From: Candidatus Brocadiaceae bacterium
Lineage (GTDB): Bacteria > Planctomycetota > Brocadiia > SM23-32
DNA length: 10,074 nt
Reading direction: 5' to 3'
Assembly (NCBI GenBank): GCA_030615435.1
Contig: JAUWZH010000083.1
Span: forward strand, 1-10,074
This document shows, one piece after another, positions 1 to 5,549 of the stretch (positions are counted from its first letter, which is position 1; each line of letters begins with the position of its first letter). Position numbers and translations under genes: made by a program. The notes under the pieces are model-generated. The model was given only the letters and a program-made list of their open reading frames with translations, was not told where the DNA came from and did not search any database.

Positions 1-270
1 GGCCCAGACGTCTATGTAGATGCGCTTCTTGTCGCGGGTTTGCATGTTCTCCGGCTCGCCGTCCCAGGGCAGGAGCCTTTTCTCCAGACGGTTCACGACC
101 TGGATGAAGGGGGTCTTTACTCTCAGGCCGGCCTCTGTGGCAACGCGCACCGGTTTTCCGAACTGCGTGATGACGACCTGTTCCCCCTCTCTCACCGTAT
201 AGAGCGATGACCAGGCAAGCACCAGCACGATCAGCACGACGATGATGATGGCGATGCTTAGCGCTCTCAT
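1..270 (-). CDS. hflC: HflC, SPFH-domain regulator of FtsH (N-terminal part, runs off left edge)
   Basis: The first 90 codons of HflC are present and the gene continues past base 1. HflC pairs with HflK to form a large membrane-anchored SPFH (band 7) assembly that encloses the FtsH protease and modulates its degradation of membrane proteins. The protein opens with a hydrophobic anchor at about residues 4-20 (ALSIAIIIVVLIVLVLAW). It continues with the family pattern SLYTVREGEQVVITQFGKPV and then a stretch ending in KRIYIDVWA, which is the start of the SPFH domain. The ATG at 270-268 overlaps the hflK stop as ATGA, so the two are translationally coupled. A strong GGAGGTGG ribosome binding site lies just upstream inside hflK. 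The family assignment is firm, and its C-terminal half cannot be assessed. Confidence 0.95.
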   Translation of the reverse strand, partial: MRALSIAIIIVVLIVLVLAWSSLYTVREGEQVVITQFGKPVRVATEAGLRVKTPFIQVVNRLEKRLLPWDGEPENMQTRDKKRIYIDVWA

Positions 271-1301
271 CTTCCACCTCCTTGAGCCTCTCTGCCTGGG
301 AAGGTGCCCCGGTCAATGTCCAGCAGGGGCAGCACTCCGGGCACGGACTGGTCAATCACGATCTTCTGGTCAACCTGCGTGAGGATCTTCTCCATGGCCT
401 CGATGTAGAGGCGGGTCCTGGTCACCTTCGGGGCCTTTTCGTATTCGGCGAGCCGGGCCAGGAAGGCGTTGGCCCGGCCGGTCGCCTCGCGCCTGACGCG
501 TTCCGCATAGCCTTCCGCCTCGCTGATGGCCCCGTCGCGCTGGCCCTTTGCGGCAGGGATCTGGCGGTTGCGCTCCCCGTGGGCTTCGTTGACCACGCGC
601 TCTTTGTTCTGCCGTGCCCGGTTGACCTCGTCGAAGGCGTCCTTCACTTCTTCGGGCGGGGTGGCGGCCTGGAGCTTGACCGTCACGACCTCGACGCCGG
701 CCTCCAACTGGTCGAGCATCTCCTGGATCTTCATCTCGGCCTGGCCGGCGATCTCCTCGCGGCCGATGGTGATTACCTCGTCAACGCTGGCGTCACCCAC
801 CAGCGTGCGCATGACGCTCTCGGAGACGTTACGGATGGCCTCGTTCACGGCGAGCGCCGAGTCCGGGTCCCCGCCGATCTTGAACAGGTAGTTCCTGGCG
901 TCTTTGATGAGGTACTGCACGATCCACTCCACGTGCGCCAGGTTCAGGTCGCCGGTGAGCATGAGCGCCTCGGCCTCGTCCTGCACCGTGCGCTCGTAGA
1001 TTGTCGTGGGGCCCGCCTCGACGGTCATAAAGCCGAACTCCACCGTCTGGATGCGCCGCACAGGGACCTCCAGGGCCCTCTCAACCGGCCAGGGAAGCTT
1101 CAGGTGAAGGCCCGGCAGCGTGGTGCGGGCATACCTGCCGAAGCGCAGCACCACGGCCTCACTGTCCGCCTGCACGGAATAGAAGGCGGCGCCCAGGAGC
1201 CACAGTGCGACGAGCGCCAGGACCGCCAACGGGACGAGTTTGTGGTAGCGTTTCCAATAGAGCTTCGCATAGAGCTCTACGTCGCTGATCTCTCGCGACA
1301 T
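267..1301 (-). CDS. hflK: HflK, SPFH-domain partner of HflC and FtsH
   Basis: HflK is the partner of HflC in the membrane SPFH complex that surrounds FtsH. The 344-residue protein has a short cytosolic N-terminus, one transmembrane helix at about residues 22-42, an SPFH domain at about 44-210, and a charged helical region at about 215-285 rich in Arg, Glu and Ala. The family signature around residues 113-132 is clear (LMLTGDLNLAHVEWIVQYLI), as is LRFGRYARTTLPGLHLKLPWP near residues 52-72. It is shorter than the E. coli protein (about 419 residues), mainly because it lacks the Gly/Pro-rich N-terminal extension. The start is well placed: GAGGAGG lies about 6 nt before the ATG. It ends in a 4-base ATGA overlap with hflC. 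The coiled-coil gene lies 91 bases upstream in the same direction, so co-transcription is likely unless the hairpin at 1341-1364 terminates. Confidence 0.96.
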   Translation of the reverse strand: MSREISDVELYAKLYWKRYHKLVPLAVLALVALWLLGAAFYSVQADSEAVVLRFGRYARTTLPGLHLKLPWPVERALEVPVRRIQTVEFGFMTVEAGPTTIYERTVQDEAEALMLTGDLNLAHVEWIVQYLIKDARNYLFKIGGDPDSALAVNEAIRNVSESVMRTLVGDASVDEVITIGREEIAGQAEMKIQEMLDQLEAGVEVVTVKLQAATPPEEVKDAFDEVNRARQNKERVVNEAHGERNRQIPAAKGQRDGAISEAEGYAERVRREATGRANAFLARLAEYEKAPKVTRTRLYIEAMEKILTQVDQKIVIDQSVPGVLPLLDIDRGTFPGREAQGGGR

Positions 1302-1340
1302 CTTTGCCTCCTCGTTGCGCGATGAAAGGTCCGGTCCTGC

Positions 1341-1364
1341 AAAGAAAAGCAGGGCACGATGCCC
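1341..1364 (-). terminator. Possible weak terminator or attenuator between the coiled-coil gene and hflK
   Basis: Read on the minus strand, GGGCA-TCG-TGCCC (1364-1352) forms a 5-bp GC-rich stem with a 3-nt loop. It is followed directly by the T-rich tail TGCTTTTCTTT (1351-1341). It lies about 30 nt after the stop of the coiled-coil gene and about 40 nt before hflK. The stem is short and the T-tract is interrupted, so partial termination is more likely than a full stop. A competing stem, CCTGC/GCAGG (1336-1340 with 1350-1354), overlaps it. Confidence 0.35.
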
Positions 1365-1392
1365 GTACCGCCACGGCTGCCTGTCCGGGTCA

Positions 1393-3246
1393 TCACCTCA
1401 TTTTGCTCTGGTACATCTCATACATCTGTTTGCCGTACTGGCTTCTCGCCCCGATAGGCCTGCCCACCGCCTTACCCAGCAGACGAGCGCCGTATTCCAG
1501 GTCCATGTCCTGGACCACTCTGGAGATCTCATCCCTGGTCATGGCATCGGGATTCTTGTAATCCCTCGGGGCCAGGTTGCCCCTGGTGATGACGGCGTCA
1601 ACCCTCTGGGGCCCCGCCCTGTCAACGGTTATCTCGGCGATGGCTCCTGTCAGGTCTCCGGCCAGTCCTTTCACAACGGACGGGGTGATCGTCTGTCCCG
1701 GGCCGGTGATGAATGTGATGGTTATCTCCTGATTGGAAGGAACGCCTCTGAGGTCCAATTCGATCTCGGCGGGCACTCCAACGTGGGTGATCGGCGAGAC
1801 GAAAATGTTGCCGGCCCAGCAGGTGACATCCTGTCGGACCACGGTTCCGTCGGGCTTTTCCCACGCTATGGTTATCGTTCCGTTGGAGCCGATTGTGTCC
1901 ATCGGCGCGAAACCGTCCCCGTATATCACCGCCTCGTTTTCCCTTGCGGCAACCCAATCCACGAGGGTGTCATTGACGGTGAAAGTATTGTGTGATACGT
2001 CCGCGAGGCTAATGTCGTCGGCAAGATTCACTGTTTCTCCGATGGTGCCGTCCGGATTGATCCGGATATCTCCGTCTCTTGTGACCAGTCCGCCGGGTTC
2101 CGGCTCAGCAGCCTGGTCATCGCCTCCCGAGAGAAACAGTGCAGTGCCGAGTGTTCCCATTACTGCGAACTTGGCAACCTTGGTGCTCAACACGTCCACG
2201 ATGATTGACCCATCCGGCGCCTCGCTTATCTCGGCCACGTCCTCCTGGTCGAGTTCGGTGCCGTCTTCAGCATAGAAGGTGCAGGTAACCTTTTCGCCGA
2301 AGAAGTCCGGATTGACCGCTGTCTCGCCGGCCAGTGAGACGAAGGTGCAACTGGTTCTTCTCTGCTCGGGAATCTGGGAATAGGCAATATCCCGCAGAGC
2401 GTCATCGAGTTTCCTGTCTTTCGGCTTGCCGTACTTCTTCTTGAACTTCTTCACGGCCTCTTCTGCGGCCTTTTTTGCCTTGGCGGCTTCCTCGCGGGCT
2501 TTCTTGGCCTTTGCTTCTGCTTTCCTTGCCTTTTCCTCAGCTTCTCTTGCTTCTTTCTCGGCGTCTTTTGCCTTCTTCTCTGTCTCCTCAGGGTCTGCGT
2601 TCTCCTCTGCCTCTTTTGCCTCCTCTTCGGCGGCCTTTTGCTCCCCTTCCGCGGCGCTCACCGCCTCTTCTGCTTCTTCCTCAGCTTTCTTCTTGGCCTT
2701 TTCGGCTTCCTTTTCGGCCTTCTTCTTCGCTGCGCGGGCCTCCTCCAACTCCTTTAGCTTGCGCTCCATTTCCGCCACGTTGCCGCTCTTCATCGCCTCT
2801 GCTGCTTCTTTCTCTGCCTCTTTGACTTCCCCCTCTGCTTCCTTTACCTTCTTGTCTGCTTCTTCTCCTGCCTTCTGCTCGGCCCCTTCTGCCTCTTTCT
2901 TCGTCTTCTGTGTTGCCTCCTTGGCCTTTTCCGCTTTCTCCTTGGCTACTTTCGCCTCTTGCTCCGCTGCTGCCCGCCCCTCGGGCGTCTTTACCTTGTT
3001 TGCATTCTGCCTTGCCTCCTCTGCTTCCTGCCCTGCCCCGTTGGCCTCACCTCTGGCCCCCCGTGCTTCCTGTGAGGCCTCTGAGGCCCTTTGGGAGGCA
3101 TCCTTGGCCTTGCGTATCTCGTTGTCAATTATGCCTTGTCTGTCTTTCTTGACTCCTGCCGCTGCCTCTGGCGCCGTGGCCACTAACGTCACAGCCAGAA
3201 CAAGCAGCCCTGACAAGACGGCCGTCAACCTGGCTCTTGAGCTCAT
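1393..3246 (-). CDS. Secreted long coiled-coil protein of unknown function, first gene of the hflKC unit
   Basis: I do not recognise this protein. It has about 617 residues. A signal peptide (residues 1-31, ending in ATAPEAAAG) predicts export. Residues 40-273 are an almost uninterrupted Ala/Glu/Lys-rich helix with heptad-like spacing, resembling TolA domain II in composition. Then come a basic linker (KKFKKKYGKPKDRK), a small region with two cysteines about 22 residues apart (C300, C322) that could form a disulfide, and a hydrophobic stretch at about 358-375 (AKFAVMGTLGTALFLSGG) that may insert in a membrane. The region 390-550 looks beta-rich and Ig-like, and a short charged helical tail follows. 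GTG at 3249 and ATG at 3246 are both possible starts. AGGAG lies 7 nt before the ATG but only 4 nt before the GTG, so I prefer the ATG. hflK and hflC follow, suggesting an envelope or FtsH-related role, but this is inference. The C-terminal region shows no TolA signature to me. Confidence 0.85.
   Translation of the reverse strand: MSSRARLTAVLSGLLVLAVTLVATAPEAAAGVKKDRQGIIDNEIRKAKDASQRASEASQEARGARGEANGAGQEAEEARQNANKVKTPEGRAAAEQEAKVAKEKAEKAKEATQKTKKEAEGAEQKAGEEADKKVKEAEGEVKEAEKEAAEAMKSGNVAEMERKLKELEEARAAKKKAEKEAEKAKKKAEEEAEEAVSAAEGEQKAAEEEAKEAEENADPEETEKKAKDAEKEAREAEEKARKAEAKAKKAREEAAKAKKAAEEAVKKFKKKYGKPKDRKLDDALRDIAYSQIPEQRRTSCTFVSLAGETAVNPDFFGEKVTCTFYAEDGTELDQEDVAEISEAPDGSIIVDVLSTKVAKFAVMGTLGTALFLSGGDDQAAEPEPGGLVTRDGDIRINPDGTIGETVNLADDISLADVSHNTFTVNDTLVDWVAARENEAVIYGDGFAPMDTIGSNGTITIAWEKPDGTVVRQDVTCWAGNIFVSPITHVGVPAEIELDLRGVPSNQEITITFITGPGQTITPSVVKGLAGDLTGAIAEITVDRAGPQRVDAVITRGNLAPRDYKNPDAMTRDEISRVVQDMDLEYGARLLGKAVGRPIGARSQYGKQMYEMYQSKMR
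2431..3126 (-). repeat. Low-complexity coiled-coil-coding tract, purine-rich on the minus strand
   Basis: About 700 bases encode the Ala/Glu/Lys coiled coil. The minus (coding) strand is dominated by GAG, AAG, GCC and GCA-type codons, so the plus strand is strongly pyrimidine-rich, with runs such as CTTCTTCTCTGTCTCCTC. This is a consequence of the protein composition. No exact tandem unit is visible; the repeats are degenerate heptads. Confidence 0.75.
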
Positions 3247-3361
3247 CACCCCTCTCCTTTCCGCACTCGCTGCACGTTTCTCGCGCCCTGGTGCAGGGGC
3301 TTACTGCCCCTTGTCCCGACCGAAAGGGTCAACGTAAACGCGGCCTGCGGTTCTCGGCACC
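3247..3361 (-). promoter_or_regulatory. Structured 5' leader of the coiled-coil gene, no known riboswitch class recognised
   Basis: If transcription starts at the promoter at 3379-3407, the leader is about 125 nt. On the minus strand GGTGC (3361-3357) can pair with GCACC (3294-3290). This encloses a small CGC/GCG stem, a GACC-CTTTC-GGTC hairpin (3330-3318) and a 6-bp AGGGGC-AGTAA-GCCCCT hairpin (3311-3295) that abuts the closing stem. Nearer the start codon, GCGCG-AGAAA-CGTGC (3286-3272) forms another 5-bp hairpin, followed by the AAAGGAG ribosome binding site. I matched it by eye to none of the riboswitch classes I know. At this GC content such stems can arise by chance. Confidence 0.3.
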
Positions 3362-3378
3362 TTGTTTTGCTTGCAGGC

Positions 3379-3407
3379 ATTATACCTCTTGGAACGCCGA
3401 TTGTCCA
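3379..3407 (-). promoter_or_regulatory. Sigma70-type promoter for the coiled-coil gene and hflKC
   Basis: On the minus strand, the -35 box TGGACA (3407-3402, five of six consensus bases) is separated by exactly 17 bp from a perfect -10 box TATAAT (3384-3379). The predicted start is near 3372. It faces the coiled-coil gene and is the best promoter match in the divergent intergenic region. Confidence 0.7.
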
Positions 3408-3429
3408 TCCCGATAAGGAGGCATTTGCG

Positions 3430-3606
3430 ATGTTGGACGTTGCCGGTTCGAACTCGGGAGGGCAGGCGAGGTATTCGCGCGCCTTCATCGCACGCGACGC
3501 CCGCGGCGCTTTCGTTGGCAGCGCGGGTTCTGGACTCCACGGTTGGAGCGGCTGGGCTTTCCGCTTTGAACGAAAAGCGGAAACAAGGCGCATGCCATCC
3601 CCGTGA
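3430..3606 (+). CDS. Possible small ORF of 58 codons in the divergent intergenic region
   Basis: An ATG at 3430 is preceded by AAGGAGG (3415-3421) with an ideal 8-nt gap, which is the strongest Shine-Dalgarno match in the region. The predicted 58-residue product is basic, Gly/Ser/Arg-rich and has two tryptophans near its end (HGWSGWAFRFERKAETRR). It has no signal peptide or membrane helix and I recognise no family. Its GC content at third codon positions (roughly two thirds by eye) is not clearly coding-like. No convincing plus-strand promoter precedes it. It lies just upstream of the start of the minus-strand transcript. It may be a real small gene or a chance ribosome binding site. Confidence 0.25.
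   Translation: MLDVAGSNSGGQARYSRAFIARDARGAFVGSAGSGLHGWSGWAFRFERKAETRRMPSP
3558..3583. repeat. Perfect 10-bp inverted repeat with 6-nt spacer
   Basis: TTTCCGCTTT (3558-3567), spacer GAACGA, AAAGCGGAAA (3574-3583) is a perfect palindrome between the two divergent transcription units. It lies about 40 bp upstream of the plus-strand -10 candidate. No T-tract follows on either strand beyond the arms themselves, so it is not a typical terminator. An operator for a dimeric regulator or a structural hairpin are alternatives. Confidence 0.5.
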
Positions 3607-3622
3607 ATCGCCGGTTGCGATG

Positions 3623-3631
3623 TGCTAAAAT
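3623..3631 (+). promoter_or_regulatory. Extended -10 promoter candidate for the bamD-like/lptE/ftsH unit
   Basis: TGC-TAAAAT (TGC at 3623-3625, TAAAAT at 3626-3631) fits an extended -10 element. No good -35 box lies 16-18 bp upstream. The predicted start near 3638 gives a leader of about 120 nt. That leader begins with a possible CGTGT/ACACG hairpin (3637-3653). This is the best candidate I can find upstream of 3761 on the plus strand. Confidence 0.4.
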
Positions 3632-3760
3632 GTGCTCGTGTTCGTCTGACACGGTGGGAGGATCGGGAGTTCCGTGCCGCCGCGCCCTGAACGGAAGCGA
3701 CTGGGGACGCACTGGAGTGGTTTTCCGCAAGCACATCTGCCCGCTGGCGGAGGGTGACCG

Positions 3761-4951
3761 ATGAGCAGCCTGTCGCAGAGCACGGGGCCGCGCCGGATGG
3801 CGACGAGCGTGACGCTCATGCTCTGCCTGGCCGCCGCAGTTGCGGGCGCAATCGAGGTCTGGACCCCTGAGACGGGACAGGTGGACCTCAACGCGCCGCA
3901 GGACTCTGCAGAGGCGCGGTTCAGGGAGGCTGTCGAGATGATCGCCTCCGGGGACCCGGACAGTGGGCTGGCGAGGCTCGAGGAGCTGCTCGCCGAATAC
4001 CCCAACGCGGAATGGGCCGAAAGCGCCGGTTATCTGACGCGGCTCGAACCCTTCACGGCCGTGCTACAGGCAAGGTCTCTCCAGGAACAGATGCGCCTCC
4101 GGCACGCGGCGGCGCTGTTGGCGGCCGACCAATCCATGAGCGGGGTGGCCCAACTCCGCAAGCTGCTGGCAGAACACCCCGGCGCCGAGTGGGCGGAGCG
4201 GGCCCATTACCTGATAGGGGTCGGCCTGTTCGGGGCCGGTCGCTACGCGAAGGCGTTCGAGCAATGGGAGGCCTTCCTCTCGCAGTATCCCGAGAGCCGC
4301 ATGAGACACACTGTCTGCGAGATGCAGCTCCGGGCCGCCGGCAGGAGGGCGGGGGAGGACCTGGAAAAGGGCCTCGCCCTGTACGATTGCTTGATTGCCG
4401 GGGCTTCGTCCGAGGAATTCACCGTTCGCTGCCAGAAGGAAAAAGCGGATGCGTCGCTCCGGGCGGGCGAGTACCTGCGGGCGAGCGATGAATACCTCAC
4501 GCTCATTGACCGCCATCCGGACAGCCCCTGGGCGCCTTACGCGTGGTACAAGATTGCGCAGTGCCACCTGAGAACGGCCGAGTGGGTGGGGCGGGGTGGG
4601 GAGTACCTGGAACAGGCGCGGAGGACCTTTCGTGATTTCGCGGCGAATTACCCCGAGCACCAGCTCGCCGGGAAGGCCCGGGAAGAACTCGCAGAGGTCC
4701 GTGCGATGCAGGCGGCCCGCTTCAAGAATATCGCGGAGTATTACCTGGGGCCGGGCCGCAGGCCGAGCTCTGCGCTGCCCTACCTGCGCTACATCCAGAG
4801 CGAGCTGGCGGATACGCCCCTGGCCGAATGGGCCGGAGAGAAGATGAAGGAAACGCTCAGCGGCGAGCGCGTTCCGGTCAGGGGCCATTACCCGGAGCTG
4901 GGCCTGCCGGGAGTGAGCGTTCGGGAACAGGAGGAGCCTGAGGCGGAATGA
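3761..4951 (+). CDS. BamD-like TPR protein, probable outer-membrane assembly factor
   Basis: This is a 396-residue exported TPR protein. A basic N-terminus (GPRRM) and hydrophobic core (residues 14-30, ending AAAVAGA) form a signal peptide. Several TPR-like helix pairs follow, each ending in the 'YP/HP-x-(A/S)-x-W-A' type of turn (near residues 80-86, 139-146, 176, 252-260 and 297-304). Residues 282-365 closely follow the last two TPRs of BamD/YfiO, with ARRTFRDFAANYPEHQLA, then IAEYYL, then YLRYIQSELADTPLAEWA. BamD works in the BAM complex that inserts beta-barrel proteins. Unlike typical BamD there is no good lipobox: the only nearby cysteine is in LMLC, so it may be periplasmic and soluble. 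GGAGGG lies 6 nt before the ATG. It overlaps lptE by ATGA. A general TPR scaffold is the alternative. Confidence 0.8.
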   Translation: MSSLSQSTGPRRMATSVTLMLCLAAAVAGAIEVWTPETGQVDLNAPQDSAEARFREAVEMIASGDPDSGLARLEELLAEYPNAEWAESAGYLTRLEPFTAVLQARSLQEQMRLRHAAALLAADQSMSGVAQLRKLLAEHPGAEWAERAHYLIGVGLFGAGRYAKAFEQWEAFLSQYPESRMRHTVCEMQLRAAGRRAGEDLEKGLALYDCLIAGASSEEFTVRCQKEKADASLRAGEYLRASDEYLTLIDRHPDSPWAPYAWYKIAQCHLRTAEWVGRGGEYLEQARRTFRDFAANYPEHQLAGKAREELAEVRAMQAARFKNIAEYYLGPGRRPSSALPYLRYIQSELADTPLAEWAGEKMKETLSGERVPVRGHYPELGLPGVSVREQEEPEAE

Positions 4952-5472
4952 ATCCCACGTGTGCCAGAAAGAGGCGCTGCTCGGGGCTCTGCGGCCGGGG
5001 CGCGCTGCTGGTTGTGGCTGCGGCGGCTCTGCTGCTGAGCGGTTGCGGCTACTCCACGTCCACTCTGCTCAGGAAGGACATCCGCACCGTTCACGTCCCC
5101 GTTTTCGAGAATCGCACCTGGCGTCGGGGGCTGGAGGTGGACTTGACCAGGGCCATCATCGAGGAATTGAAGTTGCACACCCACCTTCGCATCGCGCCGA
5201 AACAGGAGGCCGACAGCACGTTGGAGGGCGAGCTGCTCGATTTCGAGCAGTTCACCGTCAGGAAAACCGGGGAGGACATGATAGTGTTGAGACGCGCGGG
5301 GGCGACGGTGCGCTTCCGCTGGAGGGACAACCTGACCCTCAGCGACATTGTCCCTTCGCAAACCGTGAGGGAGACGGAAACGTTCGCGGTGGCGCGGGCC
5401 GAGCCGCTGGAAAGCCGTCTGTTCCAGGAGGTTGCGCAGCGCATCGTGGAAAGGATGGAGGAGGAGTGGTAG
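4948..5472 (+). CDS. lptE: LptE-family LPS-assembly lipoprotein
   Basis: LptE is the outer-membrane lipoprotein that plugs the LptD barrel and helps deliver LPS to the cell surface. The 174-residue protein has a basic N-terminus, a hydrophobic core and a clear lipobox LLSG-C with the lipidated cysteine at residue 33. This is followed directly by the family hallmark GYS and by RKDIRTVHVPVFENRTWRRG, which is typical of LptE from Planctomycetota-like genomes. The sequence then alternates strands and helices as expected (GLEVDLTRAIIEEL, then ADSTLEGELLDF). Its ATG overlaps the stop of the BamD-like gene (ATGA), so the two are translationally coupled. The pairing supports a role in outer-membrane biogenesis for both. 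The stop codon TAG forms part of a possible promoter for ftsH. No lptD is visible in the window. Confidence 0.9.
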   Translation: MNPTCARKRRCSGLCGRGALLVVAAAALLLSGCGYSTSTLLRKDIRTVHVPVFENRTWRRGLEVDLTRAIIEELKLHTHLRIAPKQEADSTLEGELLDFEQFTVRKTGEDMIVLRRAGATVRFRWRDNLTLSDIVPSQTVRETETFAVARAEPLESRLFQEVAQRIVERMEEEW

Positions 5473-5475
5473 AAT
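5447..5475 (+). promoter_or_regulatory. Candidate internal promoter for ftsH, across the lptE stop codon
   Basis: TGGAAA (5447-5452, four of six -35 bases), a 17-bp spacer, and TAGAAT (5470-5475, five of six -10 bases) form a candidate. TGG directly before the -10 gives an extended -10 motif. The predicted start is near 5482, giving ftsH a leader of about 64 nt. A separate promoter would uncouple the protease from the two envelope assembly genes. Confidence 0.4.
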
Positions 5476-5483
5476 ACAGGGGT

Positions 5484-5549
5484 GTGAGTGACGGGATGAG
5501 TCGAGCTCTGGAGCAGCTTGTCTGGTCAGGGAGGATCGTAGGGGCGTGA
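5484..5549 (+). CDS. Possible 21-residue leader peptide overlapping the ftsH start
   Basis: A short frame beginning at GTG 5484, or ATG 5496, encodes MSDGMSRALEQLVWSGRIVGA. Its TGA stop overlaps the ftsH GTG start as GTGA, the geometry of translational coupling. It has only a weak AGGGG ribosome binding site. With the promoter at 5447-5475 the GTG would be almost at the 5' end of the transcript. It could simply be an open frame in the 74-base gap, and no homology is recognised. Confidence 0.2.
   Translation: MSDGMSRALEQLVWSGRIVGA

Noticed and set aside
282..1325. Long plus-strand open frame of 347 codons opposite hflK
   Set aside because: It is antisense to a certain hflK, its His/Leu/Gly-rich translation matches no family, and long antisense frames are expected at this GC content.
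2426..3337. Plus-strand 303-codon Ala/Ser/Phe-rich open frame that looks like a membrane protein
   Set aside because: It is the exact complement of the Ala/Glu/Lys coiled coil. The Phe/Ser/Ala composition follows from reading GAG/AAG/GCC codons on the opposite strand.
3355..3370. Sigma54-like GGCAC...TTGC element on the plus strand
   Set aside because: The GG and GC dinucleotides are one base too far apart for a functional -24/-12 element.
3440..3475. tRNA-like T-arm motif (GGTTCGAACTC)
   Set aside because: Only a four-pair stem forms around the loop and no matching acceptor, D or anticodon arms can be placed upstream.
3246..3734. Minus-strand open frames of 162 and 79 codons upstream of the coiled-coil gene
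   Set aside because: They cross the minus-strand promoter and start upstream of the predicted transcript, with no ribosome binding site and no family resemblance.
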